Positions 22,003-32,590 of a stretch of 64,000 nt of DNA are shown here, in pieces. A model generated the notes under the pieces. The model worked only from the letters and a program-made list of their open reading frames with translations. It made no database searches and had not been told where the DNA came from. The position numbers were made by a program, and so were the translations under genes. The stretch is from Ariolimax columbianus (taxonomy: Eukaryota; Mollusca; Gastropoda; Stylommatophora; Arionidae), in the NCBI GenBank assembly GCA_036924085.1, contig JAVGWX010000012.1, positions 33,434,119 through 33,498,118 of the forward strand, given 5' to 3'. Within the stretch, counting starts at the first letter, position 1; the number at the start of each line of letters is the position of its first letter.

Positions 22003-22385
22003 TTCAGTTCATCCCGTAACCCATCAGGTCGTTGGGGCACACATGCAGACATGAAAATCCCACACCAGCTCTCTCTCTGTCTGTCGCCGCCTGACGTATC
22101 TCACCGTGACGAAGGCCTGACCACTCAGCGATGTTGTCCACCCATCTCTTCCTTGGACGTCCTCGCCCTCTCTGTCCCGGTACGGATCCAAAGAGTATCG
22201 AGTTGGGAATTCCGTTGGACCTCGCGACGTGCCCGCACCAGGCCATCTTTCGTCTTTTGATAGTTGTGAACAGATCTTCAAAAGGACCAATAGCGTCTTC
22301 AACTCTCTGACGGATGTCTACGTTCGTGACACGATCCTTATATGTAACATTTAGGAGTTTTCTATAGCACCGCATTTCCATAGCA
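22003..22385 (-). mobile_element. LINE family C 3' fragment
   Basis: An open frame on minus reads MRCYRKLLNVTYKDRVTN, VEDAIGPFEDLFTTIKRRKM, RGRGRPRKRWVDNIAEWSGL. It is the same C-terminal tail as 11642-11990. The 3' tail is TGAACTGAACTGAAAC, a 5-mer repeat. 5' truncation is at 22385. Confidence 0.85.
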
Positions 22386-22517
22386 CCTTACAAGCTTGTC
22401 ATAAAAAGTGACTAAAGAGGATTGTGCTGAAGACTAGCAACCTCATCTTGAAGTCCGCGACAACGGTACTGTCAGACTAAATGACAAAGTGCTTTGGATT
22501 TATATCGCAATGTCAAG

Positions 22518-22592
22518 GTTTTCATGTGTATGTGTGTGTGGGTGGGGATGTGTGTGTGCGTTAATGTGTGTGAGGGTGTGTGTGTTTTAGAC
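22518..22592. repeat. GT-rich microsatellite
   Basis: Interrupted GTGT/GGTG repeat. Confidence 0.85.
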
Positions 22593-22844
22593 AATATATT
22601 TTTATTTTTAATTAATTAAATTGTTTTGGGGATTTAATTTCAGGGTACGCACCGTATGCAAGAGCTGACAACAGGACTCTCTTATTTCGATATTGAGCAG
22701 ACTGGATATAATGAAATCCCACAGAGGTATGACTGCTTCAGTGGCTATCTGTCAAGCTGCTGTGTGTTCTTAATCTACATGTCTATGACTCTATGCGTGT
22801 GTCTCCCTACACCCAGGATCTGCATGACTATTTATCTGTCCGTT

Positions 22845-23240
22845 CTTCTTCTTCTTATTCTTGTTCTTGTTCTTCTTCTTCTTCTTCTTCTTCTTCTTCT
22901 TCTTCTTCTTCTTCTTCTTCTTCGTTCGTTCGTTCTCAATCTCCCACTACCAAACCTTGAAAGGGCTTAAGTAGCAGAATGTAGTCCAGAGAACGGAATG
23001 CGTTGTGTCATAGTTTACAGATTGGCTGCGATATTTGCACCTTTCGGTCCAACACATCCGACTTCAGCAAGCATTTTTTGAGTACCGGGTTAGCATTCCC
23101 TCTTCGATTCCTTCTCCTTAGCCAGTCTGCCCTGCTGCAGCCTGTTATCCAGGATCACCGCGTGGAGGTGTAGAAGGGTCTTGGCAGCTGTGGTTCGCTG
23201 GCCCTGCCGCTAGCAGTCAGCTATGGGTCGCGTATTTTTC
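22845..23240 (-). mobile_element. SINE-like element S-B with GAA tail
   Basis: The minus strand ends in GAACGAACGAAGAAG, then a long GAA run (22845-22921 as CTT). The body matches 37601-37935 almost throughout (AGTAGCAGAATGTAGTCCAG, TTCGGTCCAACACATCCGAC, AGCCTGTTATCCAGGATCAC). Shorter copies are at 36307-36468 and 37263-37445, with a divergent one at 48975-49110. The centre holds AAGTCGGATGTGTTGGACCG, shared with S1. I cannot identify a tRNA head, so it could also be the 3' part of a LINE. Confidence 0.7.
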
Positions 23241-23261
23241 ATCAATATATTTGTACCTACT

Positions 23262-23490
23262 TCTTTTTAAACCAATTTCCATATTGCCTTACTCCCTTTG
23301 TGTTTAGTCTCCATTGTTGTTTAGTCTAGAGCCAATGTATTCAAAGTATACCACATTTTCAATGTGTCGCTTGGGAAAATGAGTCACGTTTTATCGATGA
23401 TCATTATTATAGTCTTTTTCTAATGTTCATGAAAAGGTTCTGAGCTTCACTGTGTTTCTTCTGGACAGAGATACTTAGTTGTTCTAGGCT
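23262..23490 (-). mobile_element. LINE family A fragment joined to a family B LINE
   Basis: Reverse-complement copy of 13346-13570 (same KKHSEAQNLFMNIKK, VVYFEYTGSRLNNNGD-like coding). At its right end it is joined, through CTGCGCTAA and a GAA tail, to a family B LINE. Confidence 0.75.
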
Positions 23491-24120
23491 CTTAGCGCAG
23501 TTTCTTCTTCTTCTTCGTTCATCCTCAGATCAAGGTTCCGGTTTCTCTTACAAAGGACACCGTTGTTTGTAAGGCTGTTCCGTCCTCATACAGCTTTTGT
23601 CTCATATCTGTCTCACGAGGCCAGCATTGTCATCTCTTTTCCTGCGTGAGCATGCAGCTTTGCAGGATGTGTTCCACGGTCATGATATGCTCCCCACATG
23701 GGCACCTGTCATCTGTCCCAATCCTCATTTTATTGTAAAGATGACCCTTGAGTCTGTTATGGCCAGTTCTCAGTCTGAAGATGATGACTTGCTCTTCTCA
23801 AGTTATAGTAGCTGTCTTTTTTTCGGATGTCAAGGTGTTGATCAGCCCATTTTACCCTGAAGTTGGCTTTAATTATGGTCTTGGCCTCATTATATGTGAT
23901 ACTCAGGTATGTTTGTGGGGATATTCCTTCACTCTTTGCTAGTTTATCTGCAGCTTCATTGCCTTCAATATTGCAGTCGGATGGGATCCACTGTATGACC
24001 AACCTTGTGTGTTCTGCTGAGAGCTGTGTCAGAGAGAACATACATTGCTCGAGATCTTCATCTTTGTGTTGTTTTAGCGCTGCTAATACTGACGCGGCAT
24101 CAGTCACGAATACTATGTTT
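23491..24120 (-). mobile_element. LINE family B: RNase H C-terminal half and tail
   Basis: The minus strand shows RNase H residues FVTDAASVLAAL and WIPSDCNIEGNEAADKLAKS (the usual WIPSHCGIxGNExAD, here with D in place of H), then TYLSITYNEAKTIIKA, a frameshift near 23757, and the zinc-knuckle-like CPCGEHIMTVEHILQSC region. It ends GATGAACGAAGAAGAAGAA. The upstream RT is missing because an S2 SINE occupies the 5' end at 24121. The catalytic D of TDA is retained. Confidence 0.8.
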
Positions 24121-24318
24121 TTTGTGTGGATATCGCGGGTTTGAATCACGGCGGAGACCGGCATTTTTTCACGTGGATCTTCTGGTAAAAATTCCCCTGA
24201 TCTCTAGATAGTGAGATCGGACTCCCGTGTTCAGTGTCGAGCACGTTAAAAATTTCTTGGCAGTTAAGTATACAAAAGAGTAGGCTTAACATTCGCTGCC
24301 CTGACAAAAGTCAAAAAT
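24121..24318 (+). mobile_element. SINE S2 (plus strand)
   Basis: Begins inside the tRNA-like head (GCGGGTTTGAATCACGGCGG, a degraded B box), then GAGACCGGCATTTTTTCACG, GTGTCGAGCACGTTAAAAAT and TAGGCTTAACATTCGCTGCC. The order matches the inverted copies at 5727 and 40590. Confidence 0.75.
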
Positions 24319-24352
24319 TATAGTTATAAATCTACCAAAATTAGTTTTACCT

Positions 24353-24366
24353 CCCCCCCCCCCCCC
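24353..24366. repeat. Poly-C tract (14 C)
   Basis: Uninterrupted C run. Confidence 0.95.
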
Positions 24367-25606
24367 AGGTCTAGAAAGCCGCAGGAAGTTCTAAAATACT
24401 TACTACGCGTAGCCGCTTCGGCTACTTGGCAGCAGACATTAACACATGCCGGTTTGAATACCAGTATTCCAAGCATGTGAAGCAATATCCCACCATTACA
24501 GGAAGCTTGTATCCGAGTATTTGGGGCAGCGGCTTTTAGAGGAATAGTTGTTCTTGGTGATGTTTGCTACCGTCCATGAACAAACCTCTTCAGTTTTCTT
24601 TTACTACATGCTTAGAAGGTTATAGTAATCTATAAATACTTCGCAAATGTAAGGTACTTGTAGAGGAAATCTCATAGCTGACAATACTGTCGTGGATGAA
24701 GTGTTGGAAATGTAATAGCTCTATGCTCCAGCATATTATGGTCCAGTTCTCACCCTCGTTGTACTTCCTTCCACTAACAGTCAGTCATGCACCCATTTAC
24801 AGCTGGGTCAACTGGAGCCTGTCTATAACGGGGTAGGATTTGGAACCTTTTGATGAAAAACGAAGGCCCTTATGTTCTCCTGCTCAGTCGCTTTCCGTGA
24901 AACTATCGCCTGTTTTGTTGTATTTTCCGATATTCCGTTTTTCAACATGGCTAGCCGTCACGTCATAGTCCAATTTGTCACCACGTTTTTGTACAAATGA
25001 AAAAAAAAAAGAAACCACATTTAAAGCGTGGTCTGGTATTTTAACCTGTTCCACTACCATACAATTATTTAGAACGATTTGACCACTTTAATCTTGTATT
25101 TTCGTGTGTTCTGATTCAGTTGTGAGGTGTACCTGCACACATAATACGCCGGTCTCTGCATCTAAATCCCCAGTTCACAATTAGTTGCCCGCCAAAGTGT
25201 GCTGAAGAGCGGCGTGGGGATCTTAAGTAATCGCTTTTGAGCCAAGTATGTTGCGTATGCAATTGTTAGCCCGCGTCGAGGTAGGATCATCGTAATGCGA
25301 TCTATCCATTTGTCACACTGTCTGCCTTGTGTGTTGAAGTCATAACGTTTTGCTGTGTAGCCTATATATTGTCCACTCCCCTCTACTTTTTGGAATCAAC
25401 TTTCCCCAAGCCCCTAGTTTAAATTTGTCTCTATATCCCCGTATAGCCCTTTCGCTGATTTTTTTAATACAAAAAAGTTTGTAACTTCCTTATGGGTCGA
25501 CACAGAGACATGGTTGATATATCACTGGAAAGCTTTTTTCTAGGGCTTTCTAACAGTTGTATTCGTAATGCTGTGGAGTCAATTTGAAAATTCCACTAAA
25601 GGACCT
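24367..25606. other. No gene seen (1.2 kb)
   Basis: No tandem array, SINE or coding motif that I can support. A degraded tRNA-like phrase (GCCGGTTTGAATACCAG near 24450) is too weak to call. Confidence 0.4.
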
Positions 25607-25724
25607 ACATTTTTAGGCAGACGTTAAAGTGGTTCGGACGTCTCATGAGAATGCAAACAGTTCAACTCACAATACGCTCCTACACTGAGACGTCCGAACT
25701 ACTTTAACGTCTGCCTAAAAATGT
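25607..25724. repeat. Near-perfect inverted repeat, 39-bp arms
   Basis: Arms at 25607-25645 and 25686-25724 are reverse complements with a single mismatch (G versus A at the centre of the arm), separated by 40 bp. An RNA from either strand would form a long hairpin. The left arm on plus could encode LKWFGRLMRM, resembling a LINE tail phrase, but this is too short to be sure. No TSD is obvious. Confidence 0.9.
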
Positions 25725-25984
25725 AATCACTACAATGGCTAGTGCTCATTACATTTCTAATGTCATCACTTTGAATTGTTTCTCTCCTTGTAACATCAAC
25801 AACCTTCCGTAGATACTAGATTCTGCACGTATAAATGTTCCTCTTTGGCGCCCTTGGATAACGTCCATGTCTGACACTGGTATCACAGCGATGGTACAGA
25901 TATGATGTTGTCATTTATTGCTTTGTAGTCGAGCTAAAGTGTGCAGTAGAAACAGTTGGCATGTCACATTACTGGCCTTCTGAT

Positions 25985-26965
25985 AACTAGTGTCAATTCC
26001 TAGTGTCAATTCATAGAGTCAATTCCTAGTGTCAATCCATAGTATCAATCCCCAAAGTCAATTCCATGTGTCAATCCCTAGTGCCAATCCCTAGTGTCAG
26101 CTCCCTAGTGTCAATCCCTAGTGTCAGCTCCCTAGTGTCAATCCCTAGTGTCAATTCCATTTGTCAATCCTTAGTGTCAATTTCATGTGTCAATCCCTAG
26201 TGTCAATTCCTAGTGTCAATCCCTAGTGTCAATCCCTAGTGTCAATTCCATGTGTCAATCCCTAGTGTCAATCCCTAGTGTCAATTCCTAGTGTCAATCC
26301 CTAGTGTCAATTCCTAGTGTCAATCCCTAGTGTCAATTCTTAGTGTCAATTCCTAGTGTCAATCCCTAGTGTCAATTCCTAGTGTCAATTCCTAGTGTCA
26401 ATTCCTAGTGTCAATCCCCAGTGTCAATCCCTAGTGTCAATTCCTAGTGTCAATTCCTAGTGTCAATCCCTGGTGTCAATTCCATGTGTCAATCCCTAGT
26501 GTCAATTCCTAGTGTCAATTCCATGTGTCAATTCCATGTGTCAATCCCTAGTGTCAATTCCTAGTGTCAATCCCTAGTCTCAATTCCATTTGTCAATTCC
26601 ATGTGTCAATCCCTAGTGTCAATTCCATGTGTCAATCCTTAGTGTCAATTCCATATATTTATCCCTAGTGTCAATTCCATGTGTCAATCCCTAGTGTCAA
26701 TTCCTAGTGTCAATTCCATGTGTCAATTCCATGTGTCAATTCCATGTGCCAATCCCTAGTGTCAATTCCATGTGTCAATCCTTAGTGTCAATCCCTAGTG
26801 TCAATTCCTAGTGTCAATAGCATGTGTCAATCCCTAGTGTCAATTCCATGTGTCAATTCCTAGTGTCAATCCCTAGTGTCAATTCCTAGTGTCAATCCCT
26901 AGTGTCAATTCCTAGTGTGAATTCCCTGTGTCAATTCCTAGTGTCAGTTCCTAGTGTCAATTTCT
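25985..26965. repeat. 13-bp satellite, about 75 copies
   Basis: Unit TAGTGTCAATYCC with a second variant ATGTGTCAATTCC interspersed irregularly. About 980 bp long. Confidence 0.97.
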
Positions 26966-27139
26966 CTAACAAGCCTCTTATCATCTGTACAAGTACATTC
27001 TATGAACTCTCGTGCCTGCTTAGTTTAGAAATTGTTGAATCTTGTACCGAGGTGACCAAGTGAGCATAGTTTCCCTGTGTTTTATCTGTTCTTTATGTAT
27101 TTTGTCCTGCTTGTTCTTAAGAGCGTCAGGTTATGATGA

Positions 27140-28045
27140 GGTTTCTTGACCGGTCCCTAGTATGTGCTTTTAAATGGGGAGTTATACTGGTTCTGTTGTT
27201 TCTGCTATCCATCTTTTACGTGATCGGCCCCTGGCTTTGTATCCATTGTAAATATATTAAGCATTGCTTTTTGAGGAATACTATCTGGTATTTGACGTTC
27301 CACGTGGCCGAACAATGTGGTTTGCTGTTTCTTGATGAGGTCTAGCACTGATAGTGTACCTACTTGTCTATTATTATCTTCTTCTCTGATTCTATCCATT
27401 CTTGTTACTCCAAGTATTATGTGCAGGCATTTCATCTATGTTGTTTTGATGTGTCTTTTATCAGTGTTTGCTATGTCAATTTCTGGTCTGATAACACAAC
27501 GTGTTTAGGAAAATTGTGTTGTATAGCGTGTTTTTTAAAATTTATTGTCACCTGCTTACATTGTAATATCGGTGACATTTACCCAATGATTTGACTTGCT
27601 TTATTACATATGTTTTGAATTTTGGTGTCGTCTTTGCTATCTGCTAAGATTATGTTACCCAGGTTATCTGAAATGTTCACCCGTTTTACTTGTTGGTTTT
27701 ATGTGAATATTGTTGTTTCTATTTCTTTTTTACAATCGTCAAAACTTCGGTTATCGTACTATAATCCGCAGAGACCTCATTAAGATTGTTTGTTTCGTTG
27801 CGTGGTGCGTTAATCATCGTATTTTATATTTCACAGACAGTATCAAGCGCAGTCATATGATTCTATTGTCCACCTTTATCTTAATACAGAAGGCGTTGGT
27901 TATCTGTAAAGAGCAATTCATATATAGAACGCTGTCCCATATCTGGGATTGTCAAAGGATCGTGTTGTTATTATTCCGACAAATTTCATTTTATATCTGC
28001 TCTACGGCGAAGTTGTAAACTATCTCCTTTACTGTTTTTCACATT
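27140..28045 (-). mobile_element. Decayed LINE (RT C-terminal half)
   Basis: The minus strand from 28045 shows scattered RT phrases with many stops, then from 27600 VIRPEIDIANTDKRHIKTT, MKCLHIILGVTRMDRIREED, KKQQTTLFGHVERQIPDS. This is the conserved ILGVTRMDRIRN, WFGHV segment after the RT. The end near 27140 retains GADHVKDG. It is adjacent to a mariner relic at 28055. Confidence 0.7.
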
Positions 28046-28054
28046 TACACAGTA

Positions 28055-28838
28055 TCTTCAAAAAGTTGCCGGAATTAGTGTATTGTATTGATATAATATA
28101 CAATAGAATCATCTACACTACATTTCCTTCAAATTAATTCCATTCGGCAACTACACACTTTTGCCAACATGCATACAGCTGCTGGAAACATTCGTGGAAC
28201 CCATTCTTTGTCACCTCTCTGAGCTGTCTTGTCGTATTGGTGATAACGTCCTAAGCGTCTTTGAATCACTGTTCTCTCAGTGCCGATTTCAGTCAGGGGA
28301 ACGAGAAATAATCGGCCGGTGCCAGGTCGGGAGAATATGGAGGGTGTTCCAAGGTAATCACATTGAGCTTTGCGAGGAACTGCTTCACCAGTATGGATCG
28401 ATGTGCTGACATATTGTCATGCAGCTTAATCCAACTGTTTGTTCTCAATTTTTCTGGTCGTTTTCTTCTGATTGCATCTCTTAGATGAAGGAGGATATCA
28501 ACATACATTTTATTGTTAACCGTTCGGCCTTCAGGAATGAATTCATGGTAGACAATACCCTGGGAATTTACAAAAAACTTTCAACATAGCATGACTTCTC
28601 AAGGAAAACACAAAATTTGACATTTGTACGTTGTTTAATAAAGTGCATTTTCAACTCTGACGATGCAACGAGCACAACACACAAACAAAATGCTTTAACT
28701 TATTTTCGAGAGTATATGTGAAGGTCACGTCTGCTATGTCATTTCGTCAAGGTCACTACCAACTTCTGAATATATAATCTCCATAATATTAATTTCCATT
28801 CAAACACAAGTCAACTATTCCGGGAACTTTTTGAAGGT
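28055..28838 (-). mobile_element. Defective mariner transposon (784 bp)
   Basis: Both ends carry the same terminal inverted repeat (left CTTCAAAAAGTTGCCGGAA, right inverted CTTCAAAAAGTTCCCGGAA). TA precedes the left end (28053-28054). On the right a family A LINE tail abuts and TA is not seen. On minus, the transposase remnant reads NSQGIVYHEFIPEGRTVNNK, then LRDAIRRKRPEKLRTNSWI, LHDNMSAHRS (second catalytic D) and HPPYSPDLAPADYF (third catalytic D), then a C-terminus with stops (NGFHECFQQLYACWQKCVVA). The N-terminal DNA-binding part and first catalytic D are deleted. Intact mariners are about 1.3 kb. Confidence 0.88.
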
Positions 28839-30238
28839 CATCATCATCATCATGTAGCATGTCCTTTATAGAACGTCGCTCCCATCACAGTCTGTCTGAA
28901 AGAAACTCGGTCTCTTTCCAAAATACCAGCCTCCGCCACTGTCATACTCAGGCATTCCTGGATATCTTGGTGCCATCGTCTTCTTGGTCTACCCCTTCCT
29001 CTTTTGCCTGGCACCATACCTTCCATCACCGTTCTCTCAAGACCATTGTGTCTCTTGATGTTACCAAAGTATTTACATTTTCTAGCCAAAATGGAATTGA
29101 TAAACCAGTTCTCCTCTATGTTCAACTCTTGCCGAATGTCTGCATTTGTTCTTTTCTCTGTCCAGGGTATTCTGGGGATCTTTCTGTAACATTTTGACTC
29201 GAAGGATTCGATTCTCTGTCTAGAAGTTTTGGTAATCGTCCATGCTTCACAACCATAAGCTGCCACAGGAAAAACACAGGCTCTCAAGACTTTTACTTTT
29301 ATCATTTTGTTGGTGCCCTACCATAATTTCTTCAGGCTGTTCAGTCTCTGCATTGCCATAGCTAGTCTTCTTCTGATTTCTATCGAGCAGTCACCATTTT
29401 TGTCAATTCTGGAGCCCAGATATTCAAAATGTGTAACCTGATCTATTTCCTAACCACACACTGCAAATTTATGCTGACATTGTGTTTTATCGGTGGTCAT
29501 TATCTTTGTTTTGTTTATGTTTATGAACAGATTTTGATCTTTACTATGTCCATTAACGGCTGAAAGTAGCTGCTCTAGCCCTTCCGTACTTCTTGATAGT
29601 ATCACTGTGTCATCTGCGTATCGTAACTCTGGAATCTCGTACCCCCCAATCGTAAATTGGTCGAAACTTTCAATATCTTCTCGAACATTTCTCATTATAC
29701 ATTCCGCATATATGTTGTACAGATAAGGTGAGAGGATACATCCCTGTCGGACTCCCTTTTGTACTGCAAACCAATCTGATGTTTGGCCAGATACTCGGAC
29801 AGCGGCTTGTTGATCTTGGTATAATGTTTCAATGAGATGGACTATATGTAAAGGAAACCCCATTTCCTTCATGATTCTCCACAGATTTTGATGTTTTACC
29901 GTGTCGAAGGCCTTAGTGTAATCAATGAAACATGTGTACAGGTCTATATTAAACTCTCTACATTTTTCATAGATATTCCTTAAATTGAATATGTGGTCCC
30001 GGGTCCCCCTGTCTTTCCTAAAACCTGCCTGGACTACGTGAATTTCAGATTCAAACCTTTTCTCTATCCTTCTTAATAGGATTCGCAAGAGTATCTTGCT
30101 AGCGTGGCTGATCAGAGCGAAAGTTCGGTAGTTCGTGCACAGCTTCAGGTTGCCTTTTTGGTGGAGGGGAATATAAATTGATTTCTTCCATGCTTCTGGC
30201 CACTCTGCACTGTGCCATATCTGTTTAAACAGATTTTT
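28839..30238 (-). mobile_element. LINE family A, best-preserved reverse transcriptase
   Basis: Read on minus from 30238: WPEAWKKSIYIPLHQKGNLK, NYRTFALISHASKILLRILL, QAGFRKDRGTRDHIFNLRNI, motif A CFIDYTKAFDTVKHQNLW, GVRQGCILSPYLYNIYAE, motif C ELRYADDTVILSRS near 29620 with both aspartates, THFEYLGSRIDKNGDCSIE, VFPVAAYGCEAWT, and a basic tail GKRGRGRPRRRWHQDIQECL. Only two in-frame stops are visible (about 29450 and 29308). The endonuclease is missing; 5' truncation is at 30238. The 3' tail is an ATG-type repeat (28838-28853). The family resembles endonuclease-RT LINEs without RNase H. It is probably recent but immobile. Confidence 0.92.
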
Positions 30239-31045
30239 GAAACTACCTCGTATAAATGCAATTTGTCAAAAAGGAATTATTAGTGGGGGAAAAAACCTCG
30301 GTGATCACTTAAACGAACTTCTCTTTGTTGATAACCAAGCAATAACAGCAACATCAGAAAAACAACTTAAGGAACATATCAACAATCTTAAGGTCTGTGT
30401 GAAAATCAGCAAAGAGATAACCGAAGTTGTAACAGTTGCAAGAAAAGAAATCGAAACAAAAATATTTATACACTACCAGCAAGTAAAACAGGGGAATTAT
30501 TTCACGTACCTGGCTAATATAATCTCATCCGATGACAAAGGCAAAACCGAAATTCAAAACATGACATAAAGCAATTCAAATCATTAAGCAAATGTATCCC
30601 ATATTACTATGTAAGCGCACATGTCAATGGATTCAAAAAGAACGTTGTACTACATTAATATTCCTACCCACATTGTGCTATCAGTGCCAGAATTGGACAT
30701 TTACAAATAAATATTAAAGAAATATAGAAACAAGAGAAACGAAAATCCTGCTTAGAATCCCTAGAATAACAAGAATGGCTATAATCAGAAACATATATAT
30801 TAGGTGATAAAGTAGCAACTTTGCTAGAGACAGCAACCCAAACGGTTCAGCCACGTGGCATGTCAAACACAAATAGTATCCCTCATACAGCAATGATATG
30901 CAGATACAATGGATACACAGCCAAGGGCCGACCGCTCAAACGATGGGTAACAGAAATAAGTGAAGCAGTAAAGCTCCCTGTTTATGAGGCACATACTAAG
31001 GCTCGGCCAAGAAAAATGATAACCTGGCGCTGACAGGCACAAGCA
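30239..31045 (+). mobile_element. LINE fragment, opposite strand
   Basis: The plus strand reads LNELLFVDNQAITATSEKQL, ISKEITEVVTVARKE, YFTYLANIISSDDKGKTEI, then stops, with WRQQPKRFSHVACQ and YTAKGRPLKRWVTEISEA. Motif C is FVDN in place of FADD, so a catalytic aspartate is lost. It abuts the 5' truncation point of the family A LINE at 30238, a head-to-head junction. Confidence 0.75.
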
Positions 31046-31079
31046 GGGCACAAACGAAAAGAAAGACAAAGTTGTTATT

Positions 31080-31990
31080 ATTTTATCAATGTAAAGTTTA
31101 TATCCATGTCGTACTCCCCTGGTTATATAAATAGCATATGTGATTCCATCAACCGTTATTATAACATTACGATTACCGAGGTATAGCTCTTTCACATTAT
31201 CAAGCAGCTGGTCCTGTACTACGGGAGTCTTCCAGTAGCGACCATTGGGAATGTCCGTTTTCTTTATCAAATACCTTCTCGCGGTCAATAAATAAAAAGA
31301 TGAAGTTTATGCCGTACACACCCGCTCTCCCACACAAATGTCTTGAGGAAGCCCAGCTGAACTACGCTCAGCTGATGTTCACGAGTCGATTTTATTCTTT
31401 GCTCTAAAAATTTCCTGAACATTTTTCCCGCATGACTTAGTTGCGACACGTCTCTAGAGACATCGCAGTAACTTTTACTACCTATTTGTCTTCTAAATGG
31501 GTACTATGCTAGCTTGGTGCTAATCGTCTGGAACTCCGCTGTCTTTTCACGCTTTTGTAAAGATCCGCAACAGCCACTTCACTTCTGTCTCATCATAAGT
31601 TTCAATCTACGTCGCTGTTATGTCGTCTACACATGGTGATTTATTTCGATGGATGTTTTTATAACGTTTGCAACTTCTTGAATCAATAAATCAGGTGCAA
31701 GCCGATTTAAATTACTTGTGGTAAAAGCTGATTGTCTCTGTGCGGTTGTTGGTTTGAAAGTACTTGGAAGTACTTTTTCAAGCGCTGTTGTAGGACCCGC
31801 CGCGGTATCCATTATTGTTCACCGTGTCTGTTCTATATTTTTTCTTATCAACTTTGATAGCTCGTTCAGCATGTCTTCTTGCCATCTAAGTAGGAAACAA
31901 AGAGCTCGAGCGTCTTGGACGATAGCCAGGTCTTGTAGATTTTTCAATATTATCCATACACCAGGCTTCTCGGTGCATGTCTTTATCGAG
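31080..31990 (-). mobile_element. LINE fragment (RT N-terminal half)
   Basis: The minus strand gives, in order, a linker phrase IRKNIEQTR and EKVLPSTFKPTTAQRQSAFT, RQIGSKSYCDVSRDVSQLSH, AGKMFRKFLEQRIKS, EHQLSVVQLGFLK, LFIYRPREGI-like motif A remnant, QDQLLDNVKELYLGNRNVII, and TRGVRHGYKL. It ends before motif C. Many frameshifts. Confidence 0.65.
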
Positions 31991-32017
31991 CATTAATGTC
32001 CTTGTTCCACAAAAAGA

Positions 32018-32066
32018 CTCTTGCTCTCACTCTCTCTTGCTCTCTCTCTCTCCTCTCTCTTTCTCT
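32018..32066. repeat. (CT)n microsatellite
   Basis: Imperfect CT repeat leading into the 55-bp satellite. Confidence 0.9.
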
Positions 32067-32069
32067 CCC

Positions 32070-32590
32070 TCCCTGACTAAACTCTACACCTCAGGGTAGA
32101 AGACATATGATATGATAAAAACTACACTCTAACTAAACTCTATACCCCAGGGTAGAAGATAGTTGATATGATAAAATCACACTCTAACTAAACTCTATAC
32201 CCCAGGGTAGAAGACAGATGAAATGATAAAAACACACTCTAACTAAACTCTATACCCCAGGGTAGAAGACAGATGATATGATAAAATCACACTCTAACTA
32301 AACTCTATACCCCAGGGTAGAAGACAGATGATATGATAAAAACACACTCTAACTAAACTCTATACCCCAGGGTAGAAGACAGTTGATATGATAAAAACAC
32401 ACTCTAACTAAACTCTATACCCCAGGGTAGAAGACAGATGATTAGATAAAAACACTCTAACTAAACTCTATACCCCAGGGTAGAAGACAGTTGATATGAT
32501 AAAAACACTCTAACTAAACTCTATACCCCAGGGTAGAAGACAGTTGATATGATAAAAACACTCTAACTAAACTCTATACCCCAGGGTAGA
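32070..32590. repeat. 55-bp satellite, about 10 copies
   Basis: Unit containing CTCTAACTAAACTCTATACC, then CCAGGGTAGAAGACAG. Copy starts are 55 bp apart early in the array (32141, 32196, 32251) and 50-53 bp apart later, because of a short deletion (ACAC). It abuts the 3' end of the LINE at 32591. One isolated unit lies at 36723-36772, beyond the LINE's other end. Confidence 0.95.

Noticed and set aside
21721..22100. Host gene exon near 22.0-22.4 kb (125 codons, minus)
   Set aside because: The residues match the LINE family C tail at 11.6-12.0 kb.
25985..26965. CRISPR-like array
   Set aside because: Units are 13 bp with no unique spacers, in eukaryotic DNA full of transposons. The same applies to the other tandem arrays.
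28161..28560. Domesticated mariner transposase gene
   Set aside because: The frame is short, has stops downstream, lacks the first catalytic aspartate, and still has terminal repeats; this is a dead transposon.
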